Assembly: GCA_030705955.1 (NCBI GenBank)
Contig: JAUZPL010000011.1
Span: forward strand, 20,032 to 84,031
Length of the DNA: 64,000 nucleotides
Reading direction: 5' to 3'
From: Bacillota bacterium
GTDB lineage: Bacteria; Bacillota; Bacilli; Bacillales; Cytobacillaceae
This document shows positions 1 through 7,057 of the stretch, piece by piece. Position numbers and translations under genes: made by a program. The notes under the pieces are model-generated. The model ran no database searches and had not been told where the DNA came from. It saw only the letters and a program-made list of their open reading frames with translations. How positions within the stretch are numbered: the first letter of the stretch is position 1; every line of letters starts with the position of its first letter.

Positions 1-100
1 ATTGATCATCTACAGGTTGAACAATTAAAAGCTTCAGACCGATTAAGTTTTCGTCTTTATGTGTACAAATCGTATTTCCGATCACTTTGGCTACGAACAT
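1..100 (-). CDS. BMC-P (EutN/CcmL/PduN-like) vertex protein, second copy, cut by window edge
   Basis: The first 33 codons of a leftward gene are visible, beginning MFVAKVIGNTIC and reaching LKLLIVQPVD before the sequence ends. This is the start of the EutN/CcmL fold, whose pentamers cap the vertices of bacterial microcompartments. It is similar in layout to the complete vertex gene at 3173-3484 (GKVVGSIVSTTK, KLLIVQPLDM) but clearly a different copy. The ATG lies 15 bases after the RpiB stop, with a GAAAGAAG-type ribosome site between. It shows that the BMC operon continues beyond the left edge. Identity of the family is firm; length and remaining sequence are unknown. Confidence 0.85.
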   Translation of the reverse strand, partial: MFVAKVIGNTICTHKDENLIGLKLLIVQPVDDQ

Positions 101-115
101 TGTTTAACACTTCTT

Positions 116-571
116 TCAGCGTTTAATAAAACGACTCTCAATCTCCATGATCTTTGTGACACGTCTGTCGTGACGTCCACCAGCAAAGTCGGTTTCTATC
201 CAAGTTTTCACCAACTGTTTTGCCAAACCCTCACCGATAAACTGCCCCCCAATGGATAAAACATTGGCATTATTATGTTCACGACTATTCATAACGGAGG
301 ACAAGTCCCAGCAAACTCCTGCTCTCACTCCTGGAATCTTATTTAAGACCATCCCACTGCCAACACCGACACCATCAATCATGATACCAACATAATCTTC
401 ATTCGTTGCTACACATTCACCTACCAGAAAGGCGATATCGGGATAATCAACTGCACTCTTGTCCCTGCATCCAAAATCAAGATACTCATATCCCAATTCT
501 GTTAAATAGGTCTTTATACTTTCTTTCAATTCGTATCCACCATGGTCGCTCCCAATTGCAACTTTTTTCAT
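116..571 (-). CDS. rpiB: RpiB/LacAB-family sugar-phosphate isomerase, BMC operon, non-canonical active site
   Basis: A 151-residue protein of the RpiB/LacA/LacB family, which interconverts aldose and ketose phosphates. The N-terminal GSDHGGYELK and the SREHNNANVLSIGG phosphate-binding segments are conserved. At the position where E. coli-type RpiB has its catalytic cysteine (ICGTGIG) this protein reads MIDGVGVG, so the Cys is an Asp, and the Glu used by mycobacterial RpiB is also absent (Ser-Gly there). Substrate is therefore uncertain; a pentose or tetrose phosphate is plausible. Unlike TpiA, PduL, the flavoprotein and the aldehyde dehydrogenase of this operon, it has no N-terminal targeting helix. 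It starts one base after the TpiA stop, so the two are translated together. Confidence 0.88.
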   Translation of the reverse strand: MKKVAIGSDHGGYELKESIKTYLTELGYEYLDFGCRDKSAVDYPDIAFLVGECVATNEDYVGIMIDGVGVGSGMVLNKIPGVRAGVCWDLSSVMNSREHNNANVLSIGGQFIGEGLAKQLVKTWIETDFAGGRHDRRVTKIMEIESRFIKR

Positions 572-1396
572 TCATCTATCTCCTTTGGCAAATACATCAA
601 TAATTTCTTGAAAAGATTGGGCTACAAGGCTTGCTCCCCCCACCAAAACACCATCAACATCCTGCATTTTGGCAAATTCCTTTGTATTATTTTTGTTAAC
701 GGACCCTCCATATAAAATAGAAATGCCAGCTGCTGTTTGCCCCATTACGTCTCTTAACACGGAACGTATAAACTCATGTATTTCCTGAACCTGCTCCGAT
801 GTTGCTGAGTGCCCGCTTCCAATTGCCCATACTGGTTCATAAGCAATAATAAGATTGTTGGATTCAACATCTTTTAAAGCACTCAAGAGTTGGGACTTTA
901 ATACTTTCATTGTTTGATCACTTGCCTTTTGCTCGAATGTTTCTCCAATACAAAGAATAGGAATTAAGCCTGTTTCTAAAACCTTTCTGACTTTACGATT
1001 AATCAATTCATCGTTTTCGAATGCAAAGTGCCTTCTTTCTGAATGACCAATTAAGACATATTTACAGTTAGCATCCTTAAGCATAGTAGAAGAAATTTCT
1101 CCAGTGTAAGCTCCATTTTCATCCCAATGGACATTTTGTGCTCCTAAATCAATCAGCTTATTTTTTTCTTTTATCATGAAATGGACAGGATAGAGTAAAG
1201 TAGCAGGAGGACAAACAACAACAGAAAGTTCCCTGTTACCCTGAATTCTTTGAAAAAGTTCACCTGCTTCAGCCAAAGTTTTATTCATCTTCCAATTTGC
1301 AATCACATATTTGGTACGAATGTGTTGTTTCTGTACAGATTCTTGGACTATATTTTTTACCATATTCTTAATAAATTCTCTAATGGATGCATCCAT
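572..1396 (-). CDS. tpiA: Triosephosphate isomerase with N-terminal microcompartment targeting extension
   Basis: Interconverts glyceraldehyde 3-phosphate and dihydroxyacetone phosphate. The TIM-barrel motifs are all present: NWKMNKT (Asn/Lys), IGHSERR (catalytic His), AYEPVWAIGSG (catalytic Glu and loop 6) and YGGSVN. The protein is 274 residues, about 25 longer than housekeeping TpiA, because residues 1-28 form an extra amphipathic helix (IREFIKNMVKNIVQESV). There is no Met close to the normal TpiA start (the last one, in the extension, is about 19 residues before NWKMNKT), so the extension is real. It resembles the helices on PduL, the flavoprotein and the aldehyde dehydrogenase here, which in BMC systems direct enzymes into the shell. 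The gene starts 11 bases after the BMC-H stop. I infer that it is a lumen enzyme processing a triose phosphate made in the compartment; the cell should have a second, glycolytic tpiA elsewhere. Confidence 0.9.
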   Translation of the reverse strand: MDASIREFIKNMVKNIVQESVQKQHIRTKYVIANWKMNKTLAEAGELFQRIQGNRELSVVVCPPATLLYPVHFMIKEKNKLIDLGAQNVHWDENGAYTGEISSTMLKDANCKYVLIGHSERRHFAFENDELINRKVRKVLETGLIPILCIGETFEQKASDQTMKVLKSQLLSALKDVESNNLIIAYEPVWAIGSGHSATSEQVQEIHEFIRSVLRDVMGQTAAGISILYGGSVNKNNTKEFAKMQDVDGVLVGGASLVAQSFQEIIDVFAKGDR

Positions 1397-1407
1397 TCTT
1401 TCGTACC

Positions 1408-1749
1408 TTACTCAGCTTTCGGTAAAATTCCATCTACCTCACTATTTGGACGAGGGATTACATGAACAGAAATTAGATTGCCAACACGGTTTGCTGCCTC
1501 TGCTCCAGCCTCTGTTGCTGCTTTTACAGCACCTACATCTCCACGAACCATCACTGTTACAAGACCGCCACCAACAAACTCTCTTCCAACTAAAGTTACA
1601 TTTGCAGCTTTTACCATTGCATCTGCTGCTTCAATCGCGCCAATTAACCCCTTTGTTTCAATCATTCCTAAAGCTTCTTGACTCATTTTAGTTCCTCCTT
1701 TTTTAGGTTCAACATTTGTTTTTTGGTTTTCCTCTTTTGATTCTGTCAT
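1408..1749 (-). CDS. BMC-H hexameric shell protein with two possible starts
   Basis: A BMC-domain shell protein of the PduA/EutM type: [20 protein letters not shown], then [22 protein letters not shown] and [17 protein letters not shown]. The canonical start is the ATG at 1686, giving 92 residues with an excellent AAAGGAGG site seven bases upstream. An in-frame ATG at 1749, 14 bases after the aldehyde dehydrogenase stop and preceded by TGGAGTG, would add a 21-residue charged extension ([19 protein letters not shown]). The internal ribosome site encodes the KKGG of that extension. Both products may be made, as with PduB and PduB'. Shell function is certain; use of the upstream start is inference. 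Confidence 0.93.
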   Translation of the reverse strand: MTESKEENQKTNVEPKKGGTKMSQEALGMIETKGLIGAIEAADAMVKAANVTLVGREFVGGGLVTVMVRGDVGAVKAATEAGAEAANRVGNLISVHVIPRPNSEVDGILPKAE

Positions 1750-1763
1750 TTAAAATCACTCCA

Positions 1764-3182
1764 CTATATAATTCTAAAGCCATCAACTAAAACACATCTT
1801 CTTTGACGGGTAAAGGTTTTAGCACTAGTTAACCCCTCGCCTGTTGGCCCTGCGATTGTTAATGTTGTAAAACCCTCACTTTCATATCCTAGACCTGCAA
1901 CAGATGGGCCATTTTTCACAAAAATGGTGGCTTGAATTTCCTGTGCCATTTTGGTTAAGTTCGTAATATTTTGTGAATGCATAATAGCAGTATGACGATT
2001 CCCTTTTTCAGCTTTTACGGCATAACTAATAGCTTTATCCACATTTTCAACTCTTACAATTGGTAAAATCGGCATTAACATTTCCTTCATTACTAGAGGA
2101 TGATCTATATTGGTTTCCGTAATAATCAGTCTTACATCAGGGCTTGTTTTAACGCCTGCTGCCTCTAAAAGAATTTGAGCATCTTTCCCAATAAAATCTC
2201 TATTTGGATAAACCGTTCCATCCTTCTTAACCAGGATTTTTTCAAGGAGTCTTTCTAATTGAAAACCTTTTATTTCCATAGCCCCGTTTTTCAGCATTTC
2301 ATTTTTTAATTGATTAGCAACCTTTTCAACTACAAAAACCTCTTTTTCACATGTACATAAAATATTGTTATCAAAGCTTGCTCCTTGAACAATGTCCTTG
2401 GCTGCCTTTGGAATATTGGCTGTCTCATCTACTACTACAGGAGGGTTTCCTGGTCCTGCTGCAATAACTTTTTTTCCAACACCCATAGCGGCTTTTACTA
2501 CAATTCCACCGCCGGTTACTACAAGTGCGTTTATTATTGGATGTTTCATTACCTCAGTGGATGTTTCAATATTAGGGTTTCTTACAGAAGTTAATACATT
2601 TTCAGGTCCACCCGCTGCAACAATGGCTTCATTTAAGAGTTGGAGTGTTCTAAGCGATACGTGTTTTGCACTTGGATGAGGGTTAAACACAACTGTGTTT
2701 CCTGCTGCTACAAGTGATATAGCATTATTGATTACAGTTGCAGCTGGATTTGTGGAAGGTGTGATAGATCCAAATACACCTATAGGTGCGTATTCAACAA
2801 GAGTTAGACCATCGTCACCGGAATAAGCCGCACTTATTAAATCTTCAGTTCCTGGCGTTTTGTTTGTTGCTAGAAGGATTTTTTCAATTTTGTCTTCATA
2901 CCTGCCTAAGCCTGTTTCATCTACTGCAAGTTTAGCTAGTTCTTTAGCATGTGCTCTACTGGTTTCTCTCATTTTCTCAATCATTGCTATTCTTCTATTT
3001 AATGGTAGTCTTCGTAGCTTTCCCCATGCCTCTTTTGCTGCAGCCGCTGCCTCATCAACTGATTGAAAAACACCTTTTCCAAGGTTGACTTCGTCATTTG
3101 ATCTATGTTCATTACTTTTGTGTCCTAATTGCTGTAAGACCTGCTCGACCATTTTTTTAATATCATGCTCATCTATTTCCAC
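1764..3182 (-). CDS. CoA-acylating aldehyde dehydrogenase (PduP/EutE family), BMC lumen enzyme
   Basis: A 472-residue NAD-dependent enzyme converting an aldehyde and CoA to acyl-CoA. Supporting motifs are TPSTNPAATVINNAIS in the cofactor domain, GPGNPPVVVDETANI, the catalytic cysteine region FDNNILCTCEKEVFV, and the C-terminal GPTGEGLTSAKTFTR. Residues 1-20 (EHDIKKMVEQVLQQLG) form the amphipathic targeting helix found on encapsulated PduP-type enzymes, followed by a linker. The start overlaps the end of the BMC-P gene by ten bases, which implies translational coupling. It is the core enzyme of the compartment; with PduL it turns the toxic aldehyde into acyl phosphate. The aldehyde is not identifiable from sequence; acetaldehyde fits the sugar-phosphate-utilising BMC model. 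Confidence 0.93.
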   Translation of the reverse strand: MEIDEHDIKKMVEQVLQQLGHKSNEHRSNDEVNLGKGVFQSVDEAAAAAKEAWGKLRRLPLNRRIAMIEKMRETSRAHAKELAKLAVDETGLGRYEDKIEKILLATNKTPGTEDLISAAYSGDDGLTLVEYAPIGVFGSITPSTNPAATVINNAISLVAAGNTVVFNPHPSAKHVSLRTLQLLNEAIVAAGGPENVLTSVRNPNIETSTEVMKHPIINALVVTGGGIVVKAAMGVGKKVIAAGPGNPPVVVDETANIPKAAKDIVQGASFDNNILCTCEKEVFVVEKVANQLKNEMLKNGAMEIKGFQLERLLEKILVKKDGTVYPNRDFIGKDAQILLEAAGVKTSPDVRLIITETNIDHPLVMKEMLMPILPIVRVENVDKAISYAVKAEKGNRHTAIMHSQNITNLTKMAQEIQATIFVKNGPSVAGLGYESEGFTTLTIAGPTGEGLTSAKTFTRQRRCVLVDGFRII

Positions 3183-3484
3183 ACTTCATTTCCTCCTTTT
3201 CGAAAAGTAAACGTCCCTTCTATTTCAATTTGATCAACAATTCCTACAATTGCAGCATCAACTGGGACACCGTTTGTTGCTTCTGTTTGTCTGGCGGAGC
3301 TTCCACTTACCACTAAAACAACTTCTCCTTCGCCAGAACCAACTGTATCAATGGCTACAAGGGATTTTCCATCATCGTTAATGGTGTACATATCAAGAGG
3401 CTGAACAATGAGAAGTTTTTTTCCTTTCAATTTTTCTGCTTTAGTGGTTGAAACAATAGAACCAACCACTTTTCCGATGATCAT
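3173..3484 (-). CDS. eutN: BMC-P vertex protein (EutN/CcmL/PduN family)
   Basis: A 103-residue pentamer-forming shell protein that closes the vertices of the microcompartment. It has the usual start IIGKVVGSIVSTTK, the central KKLLIVQPLDM strand and the conserved GSGEGEVVLVVSGSSAR turn, followed by D(A)AIVGIVDQIE. Start ATG at 3484 follows AGGAGGTACCAT. The stop overlaps the start of the aldehyde dehydrogenase. A second member of the family begins at position 100, so at least two vertex proteins are made. Confidence 0.92.
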   Translation of the reverse strand: MIIGKVVGSIVSTTKAEKLKGKKLLIVQPLDMYTINDDGKSLVAIDTVGSGEGEVVLVVSGSSARQTEATNGVPVDAAIVGIVDQIEIEGTFTFRKGGNEVWK

Positions 3485-3497
3485 ATGGTACCTCCTG

Positions 3498-4223
3498 CTA
3501 AAATTTTTGTTTTATTTCTATATTTAATTGTCTTGCTAAATCCTTTGCCATTGGTGATAGCAGATTTTTTCTAGGGAATGAAATGTTATTTAGTCCATCG
3601 TGGTGTGCTTTTTCAATATGCTTTGCTAATATAAGTGCTTTTTTGTCATTATAAGCATGGTATTGATCTGCAATTGTGCTGGACATCTTGTGAAGTGGAA
3701 CCCATTTAACTAGGTCAGTTTGTATTTGTTGTATGTAGGTCTGGATACGTCCTAAAACAGAGTGGGGTGCGTTGATTTGTTGATAGATATTTGGTTCAAT
3801 TTCATTTTTAGCAATAATCACAGGCTTTCCTTCTAATTGATATTGAATGGCTAACCAAACAGCTATATCATCATCAATCGTTAATGATAGCTTTGAAATT
3901 AATTGGTAGGATGCTACTGGAAAAACGATAAGAGAAGTTCTATTAACTATTTTAACTAAATTTTCTTCAGACATTTCTTCTATGATGGAGTAGGATTTTT
4001 CTAAAAAATGTGGTGAAAATGGTAGCCAATCTTTTGAAATTAGAAGGGTTGCATCATATTTTTCTAGCAATCTAGTAACCGCTTTCAAAATTTCTGAAGG
4101 GTTCATAGATTTATAACATAGCAGGACCGTTATGGAGTTATCCATTAGTTCTTGCTGTCGATCTTTTAGATAGGATTCAACTACTTGCTTTACAATAAAT
4201 CTAACTTTTGCCTTTTCATCCAC
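3498..4223 (-). CDS. BMC-associated flavoprotein with targeting helix
   Basis: A 241-residue protein. Residues 1-20 (EKAKVRFIVKQVVESYLK) match the amphipathic targeting helices of its neighbours. The middle carries a flavoprotein-like (Pfam Flavoprotein, phosphopantothenoylcysteine-decarboxylase-type) segment: RTSLIVFPVASYQLISKLSL, DDIAVWLAIQYQLEGKPVIIAKNE. Proteins of this kind occur in several catabolic BMC loci; their reaction is not settled, with flavin-dependent redox recycling the usual suggestion. The start overlaps the PduL stop by eight bases. Family assignment is from memory of the LxxPxxS and GKPVIIA pattern and is moderately sure. Confidence 0.7.
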   Translation of the reverse strand: MDEKAKVRFIVKQVVESYLKDRQQELMDNSITVLLCYKSMNPSEILKAVTRLLEKYDATLLISKDWLPFSPHFLEKSYSIIEEMSEENLVKIVNRTSLIVFPVASYQLISKLSLTIDDDIAVWLAIQYQLEGKPVIIAKNEIEPNIYQQINAPHSVLGRIQTYIQQIQTDLVKWVPLHKMSSTIADQYHAYNDKKALILAKHIEKAHHDGLNNISFPRKNLLSPMAKDLARQLNIEIKQKF

Positions 4224-4872
4224 TTAAGCTGCCACCACTTTTCATCATTTCACCCAGCTGCCCATTTTTTAGATTAGCAGCATTTGCTTCATCTAAATCT
4301 ATGTGCATCTCTAGTTTATATTTAGGTGAAACTCGAATCAGAACATTTGAAAAAATAACTCCGCGTTTCCCTTCAAGTTTTACCTCAACAACATCACCAT
4401 CTTTAAGGCCAAATGCTGTACTATCACTCGTGTGCATATGAATATGTCTTGCTGCACAAATCAATCCTTCGGGAATTGTAATTTGACCACGAGGTCCTTG
4501 AATCGTAATGCTAGGTGTGCCTTTTAGGTCACCTGACTGACGAATTGGGGGTTCAATACCCAAGGTAAACCCGTCAAATAAAGATATTTCGACCTGTGTT
4601 TTCCCTCTAGCCGGGCCCAACACTCGAACATTTTGTATTTTCCCTTTTGGACCAATAAGAGTGACTGTCTCAACTGCGGCAAATTGAGTAGGCTGCGATA
4701 AATCTTTTTGCTTTTTCAAATTGTATTGATATCCGAAAAGTCTTTCTACATGTTCTGGTGATAAATGAACATGACGATTTGAAGCAGCTATTGGTACCAT
4801 TTTTGATTTCTGGAGCGACTTTCTTACAACTTCTTGAACTATTTTTCTCACTTTTGCTTCTTCCAAAAGCAA
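4216..4872 (-). CDS. pduL: Phosphate propanoyltransferase PduL, first gene of the BMC operon
   Basis: Converts acyl-CoA and phosphate to acyl phosphate and free CoA inside the compartment, regenerating CoA for the aldehyde dehydrogenase. The zinc-binding histidines are visible in ASNRHVHLS, AARHIHMH and EMHIDLDEAN. The N-terminal helix EEAKVRKIVQEVVRKSLQK is a targeting peptide. I choose the TTG at 4872 (218 residues), six bases after a perfect AAGGAGG at 4879-4885. The longer reading from 4941 is excluded because it would begin upstream of the -10 box of the promoter at 4927-4954. First gene of the transcript. Confidence 0.93.
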   Translation of the reverse strand: MLLEEAKVRKIVQEVVRKSLQKSKMVPIAASNRHVHLSPEHVERLFGYQYNLKKQKDLSQPTQFAAVETVTLIGPKGKIQNVRVLGPARGKTQVEISLFDGFTLGIEPPIRQSGDLKGTPSITIQGPRGQITIPEGLICAARHIHMHTSDSTAFGLKDGDVVEVKLEGKRGVIFSNVLIRVSPKYKLEMHIDLDEANAANLKNGQLGEMMKSGGSLSG

Positions 4873-4926
4873 CACCAACCTCCTTGTGAAATTATGTAAA
4901 GTTAGGCGTGAACATTTGTTAAAATA

Positions 4927-4954
4927 AGTATAACTCACCAAAATATTCTGTCAA
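4927..4954 (-). promoter_or_regulatory. Sigma-A promoter of the BMC operon
   Basis: On the minus strand there is TTGACA (4949-4954), a 16-base spacer and TATACT (4927-4932). It gives a leader of about 45 bases before the PduL ribosome site. No catabolite-repression site or obvious operator is seen next to it, and no regulator gene lies beside it in this window. Confidence 0.75.
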
Positions 4955-5034
4955 TAACTTGAACCAACATTGTACCTATTTTTCAAAGTTTAAATTACTT
5001 ATAGAAATTAATTAATTTTAATATCTACTGTTAG

Positions 5035-5184
5035 TTAATTAGCCTTTTGCATCTCTTCCATTGTTAGTTCCTCACTTGCGTATGGAACCTCGTTAAGATA
5101 ACTACCCCAAAAATCCTGCATTCCTAAGTTTGTCTGAACACAATGTAATAATTCTATATTCATTTCATCAAATCCATAGCCCTC
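5035..5184 (-). pseudogene. Gene remnant, possibly from a DUF1906-like glycoside-hydrolase-fold protein
   Basis: A 49-codon stretch with no start codon at its head, closed upstream by TAA, reads GYGFDEMNIELLHCV, then DFWGSYLNEVPYASEELTMEE and a stop. The pattern of a Gly-x-Asp start, a Cys-Val helix end, FWG-x-YL and a SE-LT-EE helix recalls the N-terminus of DUF1906/glycosidase-like proteins of Bacillus. Only about 50 residues remain, so it is a fragment. The family call is tentative. Confidence 0.4.
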
Positions 5185-5292
5185 TTAAAAATTTTGTTGT
5201 TTATGAGGCTTATTGCTTCTAAGGGGCATACAATAGGATAAGAACCTTTTTCATTTAAGTCAGGAATTTTAAATTCAAATTCATTACGTTTA
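5160..5292 (-). pseudogene. Unidentified coding remnant
   Basis: About 40 codons in a second frame read EFEFKIPDLNEKGSYPIVCP and end in KRAMDLMK and a stop. There is no start codon and an in-frame TAG lies just upstream, in the arm of the palindrome at 5288-5325. The composition looks like real protein. It overlaps the other remnant in a different frame. I do not recognise the family. Confidence 0.3.
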
Positions 5293-5325
5293 AACTACTT
5301 ATATGGGTATATAAGTAGTTTAAAC
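5288..5325. repeat. Perfect 16-bp inverted repeat with 6-base loop
   Basis: The arms GTTTAAACTACTTATA and TATAAGTAGTTTAAAC are exactly complementary, separated by TGGGTA. It lies downstream of the rhodanese-like gene and upstream of gene remnants. It lacks GC pairs and a T-run, so it is not a standard terminator; a protein-binding palindrome or a trace of a mobile sequence is possible. Confidence 0.8.
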
Positions 5326-5390
5326 CACCACTTTCTTGTCCCTCATCCTCATTAGCCTATTTTTTGTTTGTTTATTTTATTCCAAAGTCT

Positions 5391-5726
5391 TTAACCCCAT
5401 TTACGATTAAGAATCATAAATCCGGATATGGAAAATCCCCTTCTTAATAAAAAGCGAATCGCTAAATTTTTCTCAATAGTGTCCGAAGCAAGAATTAAAA
5501 TCTTCTTATTTGGAATTTCTTTATAATATCGTTTTAGGTAGGCAAAAGGAATATTAATAGAGCCTTTGATTGGTTTGTTATAGCTGGTTTGATAATCCCT
5601 TAGGTCTAGTAAAACACTATCATTTTCCAATTTATTTTCCAAAACTGCAGAAATACCAAAAACCGGAATATATCGTTTATACGCAAAAAGTCCCATAAAA
5701 GTTGAAATAATGACGATAACTAACAA
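5391..5726 (-). CDS. Membrane-anchored rhodanese-like protein lacking the catalytic Cys
   Basis: A 111-residue protein with one N-terminal membrane helix (LVIVIISTFMGLFAY) followed by a rhodanese-type domain: LENDSVLLDLRDYQTSYNKP and IKGSINIPFAYL are the usual first half. At the active-site loop, where rhodaneses have Cys-x4-(R/T), it reads ILASDTIEKNLA, with no cysteine anywhere in the loop, so sulfur transfer by the usual mechanism is not possible. Layout resembles B. subtilis YqhL. Start is TTG with GGAGG eight bases upstream. A CsoR/CstR-like palindrome at 5765-5780 lies upstream. Confidence 0.75.
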   Translation of the reverse strand: MLVIVIISTFMGLFAYKRYIPVFGISAVLENKLENDSVLLDLRDYQTSYNKPIKGSINIPFAYLKRYYKEIPNKKILILASDTIEKNLAIRFLLRRGFSISGFMILNRKWG

Positions 5727-5764
5727 ACACTAAACCTCCAATTCAAAAGTACAAGATTTATTTT

Positions 5765-5780
5765 ATACCTATAGGGGTAT
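5765..5780. promoter_or_regulatory. CsoR/CstR-type operator candidate
   Basis: The sequence ATACCTATAGGGGTAT is a near-palindrome of the ATACC...GGTAT kind bound by copper-sensing CsoR and persulfide-sensing CstR. It lies between the divergent rhodanese-like gene (5726) and the small gene at 5851. The rhodanese link favours the sulfur-responsive type. No CsoR-family gene is in the window. Confidence 0.45.
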
Positions 5781-5850
5781 ACTGTAAAGAAAAAAATTTA
5801 TAAATTTGGGCATAATGTGGATGTCACTTTTTAAATATGGAGGAATTAAA

Positions 5851-6138
5851 ATGGCTTTTTCAGATTTTTTAGAGTCAGTTGCAACACAGGTAAAAATGGA
5901 GAATATTTGGGCAAATACTTGCGGTACTTGGCAAAATTGTAATGAATCAAACATTCAATCCTTTTTAGCCCAATGTGATGAATACAATATCGATTCTCAA
6001 TTCTGTATGAGTTGGGTAGAAGATCATAAAAATGAAATTCCAAATTGGGATGCTGTTTCCGTATCATCGCTTGGGTGGATGAACGAACACACTTCTACAG
6101 GCTCGCCTTTTTCAACATCAGACGAAAGCTTTAGTTAA
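5851..6138 (+). CDS. Small protein with four cysteines, unknown function
   Basis: A 95-residue, acidic, soluble-looking protein with no signal peptide or membrane helix. I start it at the ATG at 5851 because TGGAGGAATTAAA precedes it; the longer reading has no ribosome site. Cysteines occur in NTCGTWQNCNE, LAQCDEY and QFCMSW, spaced so that metal or disulfide binding is possible. The C-terminus is Ser/Thr-rich. It is divergent from the rhodanese-like gene with a CsoR/CstR-like site between. I do not recognise the family. Confidence 0.7.
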   Translation: MAFSDFLESVATQVKMENIWANTCGTWQNCNESNIQSFLAQCDEYNIDSQFCMSWVEDHKNEIPNWDAVSVSSLGWMNEHTSTGSPFSTSDESFS

Positions 6139-6142
6139 AAAT

Positions 6143-6178
6143 AAGGCCATTCCACTATTATTTTGGAATGACCTTTTT
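6143..6178. terminator. Bidirectional terminator
   Basis: AAGGCCATTCC pairs with GGAATGACCTT with a T-run on each strand, between the convergent genes ending at 6138 and 6181. Confidence 0.85.
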
Positions 6179-6180
6179 AT

Positions 6181-6909
6181 TTAGTCTTTTGTCGGAACGG
6201 TGCAGCTTCCATCCATACAACTCGTATCTGAAATATTTTCAGTAGATAAATTTTTTAGTACAGGGGTGGCAGATTCCTCTTCCCAAACCTTTTTTAAGGC
6301 ATTAATAAATGTTTCAGTAGGTTGTGCACCGGAAATCGCATATTTTCCATTTAAAATAAAAAACGGAACACCTGTAATTCCATATTGTTGAGCAATTGAT
6401 TCATCCATTCGCACATCATTTTTGAAAGCAGTTGAATCCTCCAACATATTTATTGTTTTTTCTCGGTCCAACCCTGCCTTAACAGCAATATCAGCTAACG
6501 TTTCATAATTACCAATATGTCTAGACTCTGTAAAATAGGCATATAATAATTTTTCTGTTACAACAGCATCTTTCCCATATGTTTTTGCAAATTTCACTAG
6601 GCGGTGGGCATCAAAGGTATTGGTTGGCTTCATTTCATCAAAATGATACGTTAACCCAACCATTGCCGCCTGGGCACCCACTCCTTCATTTGCACGCTTC
6701 GCTTCTTCCATACTCATCCTATATTTGGAAGCTAAAACCTCATGAATACTCTGTCCAGTATAGGATGGAGAATTCGGATCAAGCTCAAAACTTTTAAATT
6801 CAACCTCTACCTGCTTTCCAAAAGGAACTGCCCCAAGCGCTTCCTCTAAACGGCGTTTCCCAATATAACAAAATGGACATACAAAATCTGACCAAACTTC
6901 TATTTTCAT
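6181..6909 (-). CDS. DsbA-family oxidoreductase (FrnE-like)
   Basis: A 242-residue thioredoxin-fold protein of the cytoplasmic DsbA/FrnE branch. It starts MKIEVWSDFVCPFCYIGKRR with the CPFC active-site pair and has the cis-proline segment GITGVPFFILNGKYAISGAQ near residue 190. No signal peptide, so it acts in the cytosol, probably as a disulfide oxidoreductase or isomerase. The C-terminal tail has two further cysteines (DTSCMDGSC), a CxxxxC arrangement seen in some FrnE proteins of Bacillus. The substrate is unknown. Confidence 0.88.
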   Translation of the reverse strand: MKIEVWSDFVCPFCYIGKRRLEEALGAVPFGKQVEVEFKSFELDPNSPSYTGQSIHEVLASKYRMSMEEAKRANEGVGAQAAMVGLTYHFDEMKPTNTFDAHRLVKFAKTYGKDAVVTEKLLYAYFTESRHIGNYETLADIAVKAGLDREKTINMLEDSTAFKNDVRMDESIAQQYGITGVPFFILNGKYAISGAQPTETFINALKKVWEEESATPVLKNLSTENISDTSCMDGSCTVPTKD

Positions 6910-7057
6910 CTCAGCACCTCATTTTAATTAAAGTAAGTATTATATTATCATAAAGATTTTTAAAAAGTGGATTATCTGCTTTTAATTAAATTGAGATGTT
7001 GCTTTATTTTTCAAATGCCTTCAAACATCGCAAAAGAGTTAAAAGTATATTTTTGTT

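Noticed and set aside
1311..1691. Leu/Gln/His-rich plus-strand frame across the shell-protein gene
   Set aside because: Low-complexity shadow of the alanine-rich BMC-H gene on the other strand; no ribosome site.
4873..4941. Longer PduL beginning MVSYTYFNKC
   Set aside because: The extra codons start upstream of the promoter -10 box at 4927-4932, whereas a TTG six bases after AAGGAGG gives the normal length.
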